Of a stretch of 40,081 bases of DNA, positions 26,112-34,554 are shown piece after piece. The notes under the pieces were generated by a model. That model made no database searches and was not told the DNA's origin. It saw nothing but the letters and a program-made list of their open reading frames with translations. Every line of letters starts with the position of its first letter. Position 1 is the first letter of the stretch. This DNA is from Caulobacterales bacterium RIFCSPHIGHO2_01_FULL_70_19 (GTDB lineage: Bacteria; Pseudomonadota; Alphaproteobacteria; Caulobacterales; Caulobacteraceae), in the NCBI GenBank assembly GCA_001794825.1, contig MGLK01000042.1, positions 157,681 to 197,761 on the forward strand, in the 5' to 3' direction. The position numbers and the translations under genes are program-made.

Positions 26112-26615
26112 CTACTGAAGTGGCGGAGCGTCGGCATATCGGGAACGGTAGACCGGAAAGGCGTTTCTGAGTGCGCCGCGCACCCGGTCGCTATCGAGGT
26201 CATCATAGTCCACGCCAACATCAAGGGTCATCGGCGTGCCCATCAAGTCGGTTGCCTCTTCGAGGATCAGGCGGCCAGCGTACTTGAGATAGGCGCGCTC
26301 AACCGGATTGGCATAGGTGCGGATGGAGTCGATGTGGCGGACGGCATCCGGAGCCAGTTCGGCAGCAATCTGCGGCTTGCCAAGTTTCAGGGAAACCAAC
26401 GCCATCAACAGACTGGCCGTAGACCGCTCGATGACCTTGTCCGGGAGGGCCAGTTCGTAAACACGTTTCAGGCGCCCCTCAGCAGCGACATAGTCGTGTC
26501 GAGCGACCTCTTCCTGAGCCTCCACCAGCTCAATCGCCATTTTTAGCGAGCCGGGTATGTGCCGCGCGTTTCGGACAAGTGTCGCCAGGCGCCGAAGTGG
26601 TGATGCAACCCCCAT
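26112..26615 (-). CDS. Hypothetical helical protein of atypical base composition
   Basis: The 167-residue product is not recognised. It looks all-helical, with a TPR-like core (residues about 30-95: AQEEVARHDYVAAEGRLKRV, then SLLMALVSLKLGKPQIAAEL), no signal peptide and no membrane segment. The C-terminal part ends in an acidic loop (GVDYDDLDSDR) and a short tail. Base composition is visibly lower in GC (about 57% in a 60-base sample) than the ~70% of neighbours, and codons such as GAT and ATA are more frequent. It could be a recent arrival. The ATG at 26615 has only a weak ribosome site; later starts are possible. Confidence 0.65.
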   Translation of the reverse strand: MGVASPLRRLATLVRNARHIPGSLKMAIELVEAQEEVARHDYVAAEGRLKRVYELALPDKVIERSTASLLMALVSLKLGKPQIAAELAPDAVRHIDSIRTYANPVERAYLKYAGRLILEEATDLMGTPMTLDVGVDYDDLDSDRVRGALRNAFPVYRSRYADAPPLQ

Positions 26616-26657
26616 ATTTCGAACCTAGCGGAGCAGATCAAGGTCCGAAAGCAAGCA

Positions 26658-27200
26658 TCACTCCGCCAGCCGACCGAAATCCACCACCACCGGCTCCCGC
26701 CCGATCAGCGTCAGGAACCGCCGGAAGTCCGCCTGCGTCAGCGCTGTCGTCGCCGTGTTGGTCAGGGGGTGGAAGTTGACGATGTCGGCGTCCCACAGGG
26801 CCTTGTCGAGGACGAAGGTCACGCGGTGGTCGGGGTCGTTGATCAGGCCCAGCGCGGTGACCGAGCCGGGGCGGACGCCGAGGGTTTCCCACAGCAGGGT
26901 CTCGTTGCCGAAGCTGAGGCGGGCCGAACCGATCCATTTGTCGGCGCGCTTGAGGTCGATGACCGTGTCCTGACGGGCCGAGATCAGCCACAGCTTCCCC
27001 TTCTTGTCCTTGAGGAACAGGTTCTTGGTGTGGGCGCCGGGCATGGCGGCCTTGAGCTCGTGACCCTCGTCGACGCGGAACACGGCCGGGTGGTCGTGGG
27101 TGAGGTGCGGAATGTCGTGTCGCGCGAGCCAGGCCAGCAGGCGGTCGCGGTCGTAGGCGGGGGGAACGGCCGTTTCGGCCATCGGCTTGTGTTCGGTCAT
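26658..27200 (-). CDS. ProXp-ala / YbaK-type aminoacyl-tRNA deacylase
   Basis: The 180-residue protein belongs to the editing-domain superfamily of bacterial prolyl-tRNA synthetase. Motifs are TEDHPAVF-like ([15 protein letters not shown], residues 32-46), the lysine loop [15 protein letters not shown] near 54-68, LWLISARQD, and [15 protein letters not shown] near residue 108. This pattern is that of ProXp-ala (PrdX), which clears Ala-tRNA(Pro); a Caulobacter member has been studied. The start may be the first ATG or that of codon 7. It is divergent from the DUF6065 gene, 53 bases away. Confidence 0.88.
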   Translation of the reverse strand: MTEHKPMAETAVPPAYDRDRLLAWLARHDIPHLTHDHPAVFRVDEGHELKAAMPGAHTKNLFLKDKKGKLWLISARQDTVIDLKRADKWIGSARLSFGNETLLWETLGVRPGSVTALGLINDPDHRVTFVLDKALWDADIVNFHPLTNTATTALTQADFRRFLTLIGREPVVVDFGRLAE

Positions 27201-27253
27201 GGGGCGAAGCTAGGGGTGAAGACCTGTCGCGACCAGCCTTCCGGAGACCGCCC

Positions 27254-27994
27254 GTGGAGCTCGAATGCTACCCCATGACGCCGCAGCCGCCGGACCTGGT
27301 GCCGGGGCGGCAGTCGCGCAACTGGATGGACGCCTTCGCCAGCCGGCACCCCTACCGCTGCCTGCCGCTGACCATGGCCAACACCACGGGCTGGGAGATC
27401 CTGTGCCCGATCACCTTCACCGCCGAGTGGAACGGCGGGCCGAGCCAGGACGACATCACGATCACGCCCGAGCGGCCGGTCCCGAACCTGAAGCACATCG
27501 TCACCTCGCACTTCTCGCGCGGGGTGCTGACCCTGCATCCGCAGTACCTGTTCCGGACGCCGCCGGGCTGGGGCCTGCTGGCCGGCGGCTCGCCCAACCA
27601 CGTCAAGGACGGCATCCAGCCGCTGACCGGGCTGATCGAGACCGACTGGCTGCCCTTCCCCTTCACCATGAACTGGATCTTCACCCGGCCCGGCCGGGTG
27701 AAGTTCGAGAAGGGCGAGCCGTTCTGCTTCATCACCCCGATCGAGCACCGCAAGGTCGAGCAGTTCGAGCCGGTGATCCGCACGCTGGAGTCGAACCCCA
27801 ACATGCACGGCCAGTTCGAGGCCTGGAACCGGGCGCGGACCGACTTCAACCAGCGCCTCGCCGCCGGCGATCCGGAGGCGGCCAAGGAGGCGTGGCAGCG
27901 CTACTACTTCAAGGGCGAGGTGCCCGAGGACCTCGGCAAGGCGCCGGAGACGCACGTCAACAAGCGCCGGCTGAAGGGGCCGAGGATCGGGTAG
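27254..27994 (+). CDS. DUF6065-family protein
   Basis: The 246-residue product fits my memory of DUF6065: Trp/Phe/Pro-rich, with PLTMANTTGWEILCPITFTAEWNGG near residues 37-61 and PFPFTMNWIFTRPGRVKFEKGEPFCFITPI near 136-165. No signal peptide, membrane segment or known active site is seen. In my recollection these proteins occur near biosynthetic or modification genes; nothing of that kind is here. The start is a GTG with GGAG six bases before it. The gene runs into a large inverted repeat. Confidence 0.8.
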   Translation: MELECYPMTPQPPDLVPGRQSRNWMDAFASRHPYRCLPLTMANTTGWEILCPITFTAEWNGGPSQDDITITPERPVPNLKHIVTSHFSRGVLTLHPQYLFRTPPGWGLLAGGSPNHVKDGIQPLTGLIETDWLPFPFTMNWIFTRPGRVKFEKGEPFCFITPIEHRKVEQFEPVIRTLESNPNMHGQFEAWNRARTDFNQRLAAGDPEAAKEAWQRYYFKGEVPEDLGKAPETHVNKRRLKGPRIG

Positions 27995-27995
27995 G

Positions 27996-28076
27996 TAGGT
28001 TCTAGGTCCTAGGTTCCAGGGGCCAGGGAAGGACGGGGCGGCGCTCGTCCCCCTAAAACCTAGTCCCTAGAACCTA
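27996..28076. repeat. Long inverted repeat built from TAGGTTCTAGG-like units
   Basis: The left arm (27996-28020) and the complement of the right arm (28052-28076) match at 21 of 25 bases. Each arm holds two or three copies of a CTAGGTT word. A smaller stem (GGACG/CGTCC) lies inside the loop. The repeat sits between two convergent genes, starting one base after the DUF6065 stop. A two-way terminator or a dispersed intergenic repeat are both possible. Confidence 0.75.
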
Positions 28077-28086
28077 ATCCCTTCCC

Positions 28087-28635
28087 TTACATCGCCCGGG
28101 GCACGCGCGGGCCGAGGTTGTCGATCACCTCGCGGGCGTCGAAGGCGTTGGGATCGCCGGCCGGCTTGGGGCCGCGGCCCATGACGATCTCGGCGGTGGC
28201 CTCGTAGCGGTCGATCTCGCGGACGTCGAAGTCGGGGCCGAACGGATCGTACCACGGGCTCCAGAAGCCGCGGCGGTAGTAGCGCCAGCTCGGACCCCAG
28301 AACGGGCTGTACCGGTCGTAGTAGAACGGGTCCGGGCGGCCCTGGTAGCGGACGTCGCGGTCGGTGGCGCGCTGGACCGTGGCGAACCAGTCGTAGCCGT
28401 TCTGCACCGTCACCTCGGCGGCGCGCAGCAGCAGGCCCATCTCGACCTGTTCGCGACTGGTCACCGAGTTGCCCGCGAAGCTGATGCGGTAGCGATCGGC
28501 GTCGACGCGCTGCTCCGAATAGCCGTAGCGGCTGCCGTAGCCGGCCGGACCGTAGGGGGTCGCCGTCGCGCAGGCCGACAGCGCCAGCGCGGCCGAAGCC
28601 AGCACGGCCGCGGACTTGAGGATGCGAGGATTCAT
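28087..28635 (-). CDS. CC0125/CC1285-type lipoprotein
   Basis: The 182-residue protein starts at ATG 28635, with AAGGAGAT upstream and a lipobox LSAC (Cys22) after MNPRILKSAAVLASAAL. An in-frame ATG-less extension to 28713 is unlikely. The mature protein has a YRISFAGNSVTSREQVE motif near 53-69, a helix LLLRAAEVTVQNGYDWF, and a Tyr/Trp/Pro-rich middle (PFYYDRYSPFWGPSWRYYRRGFW region, in parts). This matches a Caulobacterales lipoprotein family named for CC0125/CC1285. Function unknown; probably outer membrane. Confidence 0.85.
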   Translation of the reverse strand: MNPRILKSAAVLASAALALSACATATPYGPAGYGSRYGYSEQRVDADRYRISFAGNSVTSREQVEMGLLLRAAEVTVQNGYDWFATVQRATDRDVRYQGRPDPFYYDRYSPFWGPSWRYYRRGFWSPWYDPFGPDFDVREIDRYEATAEIVMGRGPKPAGDPNAFDAREVIDNLGPRVPRAM

Positions 28636-28717
28636 CGAGGATCTCCTTGTCGCGACATTCCGCGCCATGCGGGATGAACGGGCGCTGAACGACGGCGGTT
28701 CCGCCGGCCGCAAGTGC

Positions 28718-29350
28718 TTACAAACGCGAGACTATAAGCACGGCCGCGGCGAGCAGGAGCAGGCCGGTGAGCAGGGCGAACCCGCGCTGGAAACCGGGTT
28801 CGGTCATGCGCCGGGCCAGCGCCGCGCCGCCCAGACCGTAGGCGGACATGCTGAGCACGTCCATGCCGATGGTGGCGAGGGCGAACAGGGCCAGCTGCGG
28901 GACGGCGGGCCGGTCGACGTCGAGGAAGGGGGGCAGGACGGCGGTGAAGAACAGCACCGCCTTGGGGTTGGCGATCTGGACCATGAAGCCGTCGACGAAG
29001 GCGCTGCGGCCCATGCGAACCGGCGCGTGGTCGGGATCGGCGGCGGTGCGGAAGGCGCCCCGCAGGGCGTTCAGGCCCAGCCATGCGACGTAGAGGGCGC
29101 CGCCGATCGAGATCAGCCGGAACACCTCCGGGAAGGCGACGACCAGGGCGCCGAGGCCGAGCGCGGCGGCCCCGAACCAGACCAGGGTGGCCGTGTTCAT
29201 CCCGACCACGCCGAGCAGCGCCCCGGCCGGGCCGCGCTGCACCCCGTTGGCGACCGAGAAGACGTTGGCCGGGCCGGGGGTGATCGCCATCACGGCCATC
29301 ACGCCAAGGAAGGCGGCGTAGAGGTGCGGATCGACGGGCAGAGCGGGCAT
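28718..29350 (-). CDS. LysE/RhtB-family amino-acid exporter
   Basis: The 210-residue membrane protein has about six hydrophobic segments, with the family signatures ITPGPANVF near residues 23-31 and NPKAVLFFTAVLPPFL near 129-144. Members export basic amino acids, homoserine, threonine or related compounds; which one is not visible. It lies 82 bases upstream of the CC0125-type gene on the same strand, and 43 bases after the small secreted protein gene. Confidence 0.9.
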   Translation of the reverse strand: MPALPVDPHLYAAFLGVMAVMAITPGPANVFSVANGVQRGPAGALLGVVGMNTATLVWFGAAALGLGALVVAFPEVFRLISIGGALYVAWLGLNALRGAFRTAADPDHAPVRMGRSAFVDGFMVQIANPKAVLFFTAVLPPFLDVDRPAVPQLALFALATIGMDVLSMSAYGLGGAALARRMTEPGFQRGFALLTGLLLLAAAVLIVSRL

Positions 29351-29393
29351 GGACCGGTCCTCTCGGGCCGGCCGCGCCCGCGGTCAAGCGGGA

Positions 29394-29969
29394 TCAGTCG
29401 GCGGCGGGCGCGGCCGGATCGGTCACGGCCCCGGCGGCGATCTTCGCCGTGGCTTCATTGATCTCGACCATGGCGGCGTCGACCTCGTCGAGGGCGCCGC
29501 CCAGGGCGTATTCGGCCATCAGGCCGTAGGTGGCCATGTGCTCGGGGTCGTTGGAGGCCCAGGCGCCGTTCATGGCCATGCCGCCCGCGGCGGCCATGGC
29601 CCCCGAGGCGTTAGCGGCGGCCATGGCCTCGGCCACGACGGCCTCGATGTTCACCTCCGCCAGCGCCTGTCCGGCGATCTGGGCGGCGTGCTCGCTGACC
29701 ACGGCGGTGAAGGCCTGGACGTCCGGGGCGTACTCGCCCCAGAGGGCGGCGACGCGGATCTCGCGCTGCTCGTCGGTCAGGCTCTCGTCCGCGCCGAGGG
29801 CCTCGGCGCGCTCGCCGAACTCCTCCATGCGGGCCTCGAAGCGTTCGGCGGCGGCCTCGATCGCGGCTTCGGCCGAGGCGACGGAAGCTTCGGGCGACGC
29901 GGCCTCCTGGGCGGCGGCGGCCAGCGGCAGGACGGCGAGGGCGGCGGCGAGGGACAGGGCCTTGATCAT
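29394..29969 (-). CDS. Ala/Glu-rich secreted protein, unknown
   Basis: The 191-residue product has a Sec signal peptide (MIKALSLAAALAVLPLAAAA) and a strongly Ala/Glu-rich, largely helical mature part. A coiled-coil-like segment lies at about 25-75 (AEAAIEAAAERFEARMEEFGERAE) and an Ala/Gly/Met-rich segment near 130-145. The ATG at 29969 follows AAGGAG; a longer frame to 30008 is discarded. Periplasmic. I recognise no family. Confidence 0.75.
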   Translation of the reverse strand: MIKALSLAAALAVLPLAAAAQEAASPEASVASAEAAIEAAAERFEARMEEFGERAEALGADESLTDEQREIRVAALWGEYAPDVQAFTAVVSEHAAQIAGQALAEVNIEAVVAEAMAAANASGAMAAAGGMAMNGAWASNDPEHMATYGLMAEYALGGALDEVDAAMVEINEATAKIAAGAVTDPAAPAAD

Positions 29970-30100
29970 GGCGGGGGCTCCTTGGCGAGGCCCGCAAGGT
30001 CCGCCCAACGCCGTTCGACCTCAAGTGAAATCGCGGTAAGGCAGCGGAGCCCGGCCCGCCGCTCCGTCCGGAAGGCTTGCCGGGGCGAGCGGATCCGCCG

Positions 30101-31339
30101 TCAGCCCCGGTCGCGCGCGTCCCGCTTGCCCAGCACGCGCAGGCGCAGGGCGTTGAGCTTGATGAAGCCCTCGGCGTCGCGGTGGTCGTAGGCCACGGCG
30201 CCCTCCTCGAAGGTGACCAGCTCCTGGTCGTAGAGGCTGTCCGGGCTCTCGCGGCCGATCACCGTCGCATTGCCCTTGTAGAGCTTGAGGCGGACGGTCC
30301 CGTTGACCCGCTGCTGGCTGTGGTCGATCGCCGCCTGCAGCATCTCGCGCTCCGGCGAGAACCAGAAGCCGTTGTAGATCAGGTGGGCGTACTTGATCGC
30401 CAGCTCGTCCTTGAGGTGCATGGCGCCGCGGTCGAGGGTGATGGACTCGATGCCGCGGTGGGCCGCCAGCAGGATGGTCCCGCCGGGGGTTTCGTAGACG
30501 CCGCGCGACTTCATGCCGACGAAGCGGTTCTCGACCAGGTCGAGCCGGCCGATGCCGTTGTCGTGACCCAGCTGGTTGAGGCGGGTGAGCAGTTCCGCGG
30601 GGGACAGGGCCTCGCCGTCGATGGAGACGGCGTCGCCCTTCTCGAAGCCGACGGTGATCACGGTCGGGCGATCGGGGGCGTCCTCGGGCGAGATGGTGCG
30701 CTGGTGCACGAACTCGGGGGCCTCGACCGCCGGATCCTCCAGCACCTTACCCTCGGAGGAGGAGTGCAGCAGGTTGGCGTCCACCGAGAAGGGCGCCTCG
30801 CCGCGCTTGTCCTTCGAGATCGGGATCTGGTGCTTTTCGGCGAAGTCGAGCAGGGCCTCGCGGCTGCGGAACGACCATTCGCGCCACGGGGCGATGACGC
30901 GGATGTCGGGCTCGAGCGCATAGTAGCCGAGCTCGAAGCGGACCTGGTCGTTGCCCTTGCCGGTGGCCCCGTGACAGACGGCGTCGGCGCCGACCTGGCG
31001 GGCGATCTCGATCTGGCGTTTGGCGATCAGCGGCCGGGCGATCGAGGTGCCGAGCAGGTACTGGCCCTCGTAGACGGTGTTGGCCCGGAACATCGGGAAG
31101 ACGTAGTCCCGCACGAACTCCTCGCGCAGGTCGTCGATGAAGATGTTCTCCGGCCTGATGCCCAGCTTCAGCGCCTTCTCGCGCGCCGGCGCGAGCTCCT
31201 CGCCCTGGCCGAGGTCGGCGGTGAAGGTGATGACCTCCGCGCCGTATTCGGTCTGCAGCCACTTGAGGATGATCGAGGTGTCCAGGCCGCCGGAGTAGGC
31301 GAGGACGACCTTCTTCGGGGCGGGCGCGGAAGACGACAT
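30101..31339 (-). CDS. argG: Argininosuccinate synthase
   Basis: ArgG joins citrulline and aspartate with ATP in arginine synthesis. The 412-residue protein has the PP-loop AYSGGLDTS at residues 14-22, [11 protein letters not shown] near 38-48, [33 protein letters not shown] near 116-131, and the segment [21 protein letters not shown] in parts. I chose ATG 31339 with AAGGA before it; the frame is open further upstream but across the promoter region. A candidate promoter lies 47-75 bases upstream. Confidence 0.98.
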   Translation of the reverse strand: MSSSAPAPKKVVLAYSGGLDTSIILKWLQTEYGAEVITFTADLGQGEELAPAREKALKLGIRPENIFIDDLREEFVRDYVFPMFRANTVYEGQYLLGTSIARPLIAKRQIEIARQVGADAVCHGATGKGNDQVRFELGYYALEPDIRVIAPWREWSFRSREALLDFAEKHQIPISKDKRGEAPFSVDANLLHSSSEGKVLEDPAVEAPEFVHQRTISPEDAPDRPTVITVGFEKGDAVSIDGEALSPAELLTRLNQLGHDNGIGRLDLVENRFVGMKSRGVYETPGGTILLAAHRGIESITLDRGAMHLKDELAIKYAHLIYNGFWFSPEREMLQAAIDHSQQRVNGTVRLKLYKGNATVIGRESPDSLYDQELVTFEEGAVAYDHRDAEGFIKLNALRLRVLGKRDARDRG

Positions 31340-31385
31340 GGGAAATCCTTGGGCGATCGCGGGGAGGCGGCGGCTCCGTGGCGCG

Positions 31386-31414
31386 CTTAAAGGGCCAGAC
31401 GGCCGGCGATGCAA
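31386..31414 (-). promoter_or_regulatory. Predicted promoter for argG
   Basis: On the minus strand, TTGCAT (31409-31414) and TTTAAG (31386-31391) are 17 bases apart and about 46 bases before the start codon. Both elements are recognisable but not perfect. Confidence 0.45.
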
Positions 31415-31507
31415 GGGCCGGATTGCGACGATACCGGCGCTCGTCGGGTAAGGTTCGGGCAAGGAGTTGGAAGGCGGGTCTTAAGCTTTGCCCGTCAGAG
31501 TCCGCCG

Positions 31508-32401
31508 GTGATCCCGAACCGCGCCCCGTCTCCGGTCGACAAGCTCGCGCTCGCCGTCGTGCATGCGCCCGAACGGGCGACGCCGGCGCCGGTCGGCGCG
31601 CGCGAGGAGTCGCTGCGGTTCCTGCTGCAGACCGCCGCCGACGCGGGGGTCACGGTGGTCGCCACCCGGCCCGACGGCGACGGCGAGCGTCTGCTTGGCC
31701 AGGCCTGGCCCTTCCCGTCGCCGTTCCAGGTCACGGTGCGCACGGTCTCCATCGCCGACGGGGTCGACCGGGTCGAGGCGCGGGCGAGGCGCTCGCTGGA
31801 ACGGCTCGGCCTGCCGCGGGGCGACGCCCTGCTGGCCTCCAGCGCCGGCGACCTGGTGGGGTCCGAGGGCCGCGAACTGTGGGAACGGATGCAGGCGCTC
31901 AAGGACCGGGGCCTGTTCCGGCGCATCGGTTTCTGCGCGACGATCGAGGACGGGCCGGCGCTGCTGGCCCGGCGCTTCCAGCCCGATCTGGTGCAGCTGC
32001 CGTGCAGCCTGCTGGACCAGCGCGCCCACCGCACCGGGGTGCTGGACGAGCTGGCCTCGCTGGGCGTCGACATCCATCTGTCCTCGGTGTTCGCCGGGGG
32101 GCTGCTGTTCATGAGCGGCGACGCCCTGCCGCCGGAGATGAACCGCTACGCCCCGCAGCTGTCGCGTATCCGTCGGCGTCTGGCCGAGGCGCGGGTCGAC
32201 CCGATGCAGGCGGTGCTGGCGTATACTCTGGGCCTGCCGCAGGCCTCGGCCGTGGTGGCGAGCGCCGCCTCGGCGGCCGAGCTGCGGGCCATGCTCGCCG
32301 CGGCCCACGCCCCGGCCCCGGCGCTGGACTGGGGCCAGCTGCAGCTGGAGCAGCCGGCCCCGGTGCTCGCCACCGTTCGCCGGATCAGTAGCGCAGCCTG
32401 A
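31508..32401 (+). CDS. Degenerate aldo/keto-reductase-fold protein
   Basis: The 297-residue product follows the AKR TIM barrel in its second half: RSLERLGLPRGDALLASSAGDL where active members have LGxDYIDLxxIH, GLFRRIGFCATIEDGPALL for GKIRxIGVSN, PDLVQLPCSLLDQR for VQxxYNLLDR, LGVDIHLSSVFAGGLL for YSPLxxGLL, and VLAYTLGLPQASAVVASAASAAELR. The N-terminal half is short, and I cannot see the usual Asp, Tyr, Lys and His of the active site. It may be a non-catalytic or altered member. The GTG start is a guess without a clear ribosome site; the frame is open to 31409. It overlaps the btuB end by 17 bases. Confidence 0.75.
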   Translation: MIPNRAPSPVDKLALAVVHAPERATPAPVGAREESLRFLLQTAADAGVTVVATRPDGDGERLLGQAWPFPSPFQVTVRTVSIADGVDRVEARARRSLERLGLPRGDALLASSAGDLVGSEGRELWERMQALKDRGLFRRIGFCATIEDGPALLARRFQPDLVQLPCSLLDQRAHRTGVLDELASLGVDIHLSSVFAGGLLFMSGDALPPEMNRYAPQLSRIRRRLAEARVDPMQAVLAYTLGLPQASAVVASAASAAELRAMLAAAHAPAPALDWGQLQLEQPAPVLATVRRISSAA

Positions 32402-34217
32402 GGCCGACGTAGGCGGACCGGCCCGGTTCGCCGTAGCCGAACACCTGCTGGTGCGCCTCGTCCGTGAGGTTCTCGAGACGCGCGGTGAGGGTGACCTGCT
32501 CCGTCAGGGTCCAGGAGCCGGTCAGGTTGGCGACGACGAAGCCGTCCCGGACGACCGGGGCGAAGCCGTCGGAGTCGTCCTGGTCGCCTTCCGCCCGGAC
32601 CGTGACAGCAGCCGACAGGCGCTCGCCGCTCCAGCCCAGGGTCGCCGAGCCGGCGTGTTCGGGGACGCGCAGCAGGCGGGCGCCGGTGGTCTCGTCCCGC
32701 GCGTCCGTCCACGCATAGGCCAGGGTCAGGTCGAAGCCGCCGGCCAGCCGGGCGCGCCCCTCCAGCTCCACCCCGTCCGTCGCCGTCTCGGCGATGTTGA
32801 CGTAGCGGCCGGCCACATAGCTGATCTGGTCCTCGACCTTCAGCCGGTAGAGGGTGGCGCGTCCCTCCAGCCGGCGGTCGGCGGCGCGCCAGCCGATCGC
32901 CGCCTCGAAGCCTTCGGCGGTCTCCGGGACCAGCTCAGGCCACGGCGGGGGCGCGAAGCAGTAGTCGCACACCGCCTGGCTGATCGACGGGGCCTTGAAA
33001 CCCGTGCCCCAGGCGGCGGAGAGGATCACCCCCGCGCCGGCGTCGTAGGCGGCCGAGAGGCGGCCGGTGGTCCTGGCGCCGAAGTCGTCGGTGGCGTCGC
33101 GGCGCAGGGCGCCGGTGAGGCTGAGTCGTGCGAGCGGCTCCACCCGCGCCGTGGCGAAGGCCGAGGTCGTCCCCAGTTCTCCGGTTAGGCCGGTGGAGAG
33201 GCGGCCTTCCGTATCCTCGCGCTCGGCCCCGAGCACGAAGTCGACGCCGCGCGCCGCCCCCGCCGCCTGCCAGCGCCACGCCCGCCGCGAGGCGTCGAAC
33301 AGCGTCGGGAAGTCGGATGCGGTCTCGCGCGTCAGGTCATGCGCGGAGAGGCTGAACTGATGCTCGACGCCGAACGCGGAGAGATGCAGCCGGCCGAAGC
33401 CCGACCACTGCTCGCTGGCCTGGCGGTCCGGCGTGTCGGCGAGAACGAAGGCGGGGGCGGGATAGCCGTCGAGGTCGACCTCGGCGTCGGTCCAGCGCAG
33501 CGAGCCGTCGACCGAGAGCGCGGGCGAGACGGCGTAGCGGCCCTTCGCCCCGACGGTGGTCGAGGTCAGGCCGTCCCGCTCGGCGTTTCCGTCGCGGGCG
33601 TCGGCGGCGGAGACGCCGTCCGTGGCGACGTGCGAGACCCATGCGCCGAGGGCGCGGTTCGCCCCGACCGAGCCGACGGCCAGCCGCCCGCGCCGGCTGT
33701 CGAAGGAGCCGGCCTCGAGATCCAGCGCCACGCCGTCGGTCTCGCGGGTGGTGAAGGCGATCACCCCGCCGATGGCGTCCGAGCCCCACAGCGAGGACTG
33801 CGGCCCCGACAGCACCTCGATGCGCTCGATGTCGGCGAGGTCGAAGCCCCCGAAGTCGAAGGCGCCGTTGACCTCGGCCGGGTCGTTGACCGGCGCCCCG
33901 TCGACCAGCACCAGGGTCTTGCCCGGGCCGGCGCCGCGCATGCGCACCTGGGCGACGCCGCCGAAGGCGCCCGAGCGCACCACCGACAGGCCGGGCACGT
34001 CGGCGAGGATGTCGGCGGCGAAGACGGCCCCGCGGCGGTCGATCGCCTCCCGGTCGATTACCCGGGCGCCGGGCGTGTCCTGGACGATGGCCGGCAGCCG
34101 CGTGGCGGTGACCACCACCTCCGGCAGCGGATCGGCGGGCCCGTCCGGCGCGCGGGCGTGGGCGGAGAGGGGAAGGAGTACGGCCGCGGCCGTGGTCAGA
34201 AGAAGGGTTCGCGACAT
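32385..34217 (-). CDS. btuB: TonB-dependent vitamin B12 receptor BtuB
   Basis: BtuB imports cobalamin through the outer membrane with energy from TonB-ExbBD. The 610-residue protein has a signal peptide (first 22 residues), a TonB-box-like EVVVTATRLP near 34-43, a plug domain (GAVFAADILADVPGLSV, VRMRGAGPGKTLVLVDGAPVND, IERIEVLSGPQSSLWGSDAIGGVI), a beta barrel, and a C-terminal Tyr (YVGLRLRY). The assignment to B12 rests on the cobalamin riboswitch directly upstream. GGAG lies eight bases before the ATG. No other B12 gene is in the window. Confidence 0.93.
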   Translation of the reverse strand: MSRTLLLTTAAAVLLPLSAHARAPDGPADPLPEVVVTATRLPAIVQDTPGARVIDREAIDRRGAVFAADILADVPGLSVVRSGAFGGVAQVRMRGAGPGKTLVLVDGAPVNDPAEVNGAFDFGGFDLADIERIEVLSGPQSSLWGSDAIGGVIAFTTRETDGVALDLEAGSFDSRRGRLAVGSVGANRALGAWVSHVATDGVSAADARDGNAERDGLTSTTVGAKGRYAVSPALSVDGSLRWTDAEVDLDGYPAPAFVLADTPDRQASEQWSGFGRLHLSAFGVEHQFSLSAHDLTRETASDFPTLFDASRRAWRWQAAGAARGVDFVLGAEREDTEGRLSTGLTGELGTTSAFATARVEPLARLSLTGALRRDATDDFGARTTGRLSAAYDAGAGVILSAAWGTGFKAPSISQAVCDYCFAPPPWPELVPETAEGFEAAIGWRAADRRLEGRATLYRLKVEDQISYVAGRYVNIAETATDGVELEGRARLAGGFDLTLAYAWTDARDETTGARLLRVPEHAGSATLGWSGERLSAAVTVRAEGDQDDSDGFAPVVRDGFVVANLTGSWTLTEQVTLTARLENLTDEAHQQVFGYGEPGRSAYVGLRLRY

Positions 34218-34354
34218 GGCGAAGGCTCCGTCGCTCCCCGCCTGCGCGGCGAAGAGGATGTGGGGCGACCGACCCGTTCGGAAGGAACGGCGCAGGGGTC
34301 GGGTCGCCTCGACGGATCACCGCGCCCCTGCCTGGTCCCGGACAGCGACGGACG
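34218..34354 (-). promoter_or_regulatory. btuB leader between riboswitch and start codon
   Basis: This part of the 5' leader holds a strong hairpin (34264-34275 with 34296-34308, one bulge, plus a small inner stem). Outside it, the eight bases at 34344-34351 are perfectly complementary to 34229-34236, which touch the GGAG of btuB (34226-34229). The long-range pairing could hide the ribosome site. There is no T run after the hairpin, so control of translation looks likelier than termination. Confidence 0.5.
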
Positions 34355-34528
34355 ACGTCGGCGGCCAGGTCTCCTGGCTTGCGGGTCGCTGAGCGGGGTC
34401 CACGCCTTCCCGGTTTCCCAGTGGCGCCGGGGCGAACCCCGGATCGGACGACGCTCTCGCCGCCTACAGTTGCGGGCACAGCCGCGGTGTTCGACCGCGT
34501 TCCCTTAACCGCCTGCAAGGCTTCTGAC
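34355..34528 (-). ncRNA. Cobalamin (AdoCbl) riboswitch
   Basis: The minus strand carries the B12 box as AAGCCAGGAGACCTGGCC (34363-34380), the CACTGGGAAACCGGGAAGG stretch (about 34407-34427), and the 5' core GGGAACGCGGTCGAA then CGGCTGTGCCCGCAACTG (34465-34504). Order and spacing fit the cobalamin class. It precedes btuB, the classic target, and should switch it off when B12 is plentiful. The outer limits are approximate. Confidence 0.95.
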
Positions 34529-34554
34529 AGGGCTCCTTGGCGAAGGCAATCCGA

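Noticed and set aside
27265-28005. A 246-codon plus-strand frame overlapping DUF6065 in another phase
   Set aside because: Same length by chance; composition is Ala/Pro/Arg-rich, while the other frame has the recognised Trp/Phe-rich family sequence.
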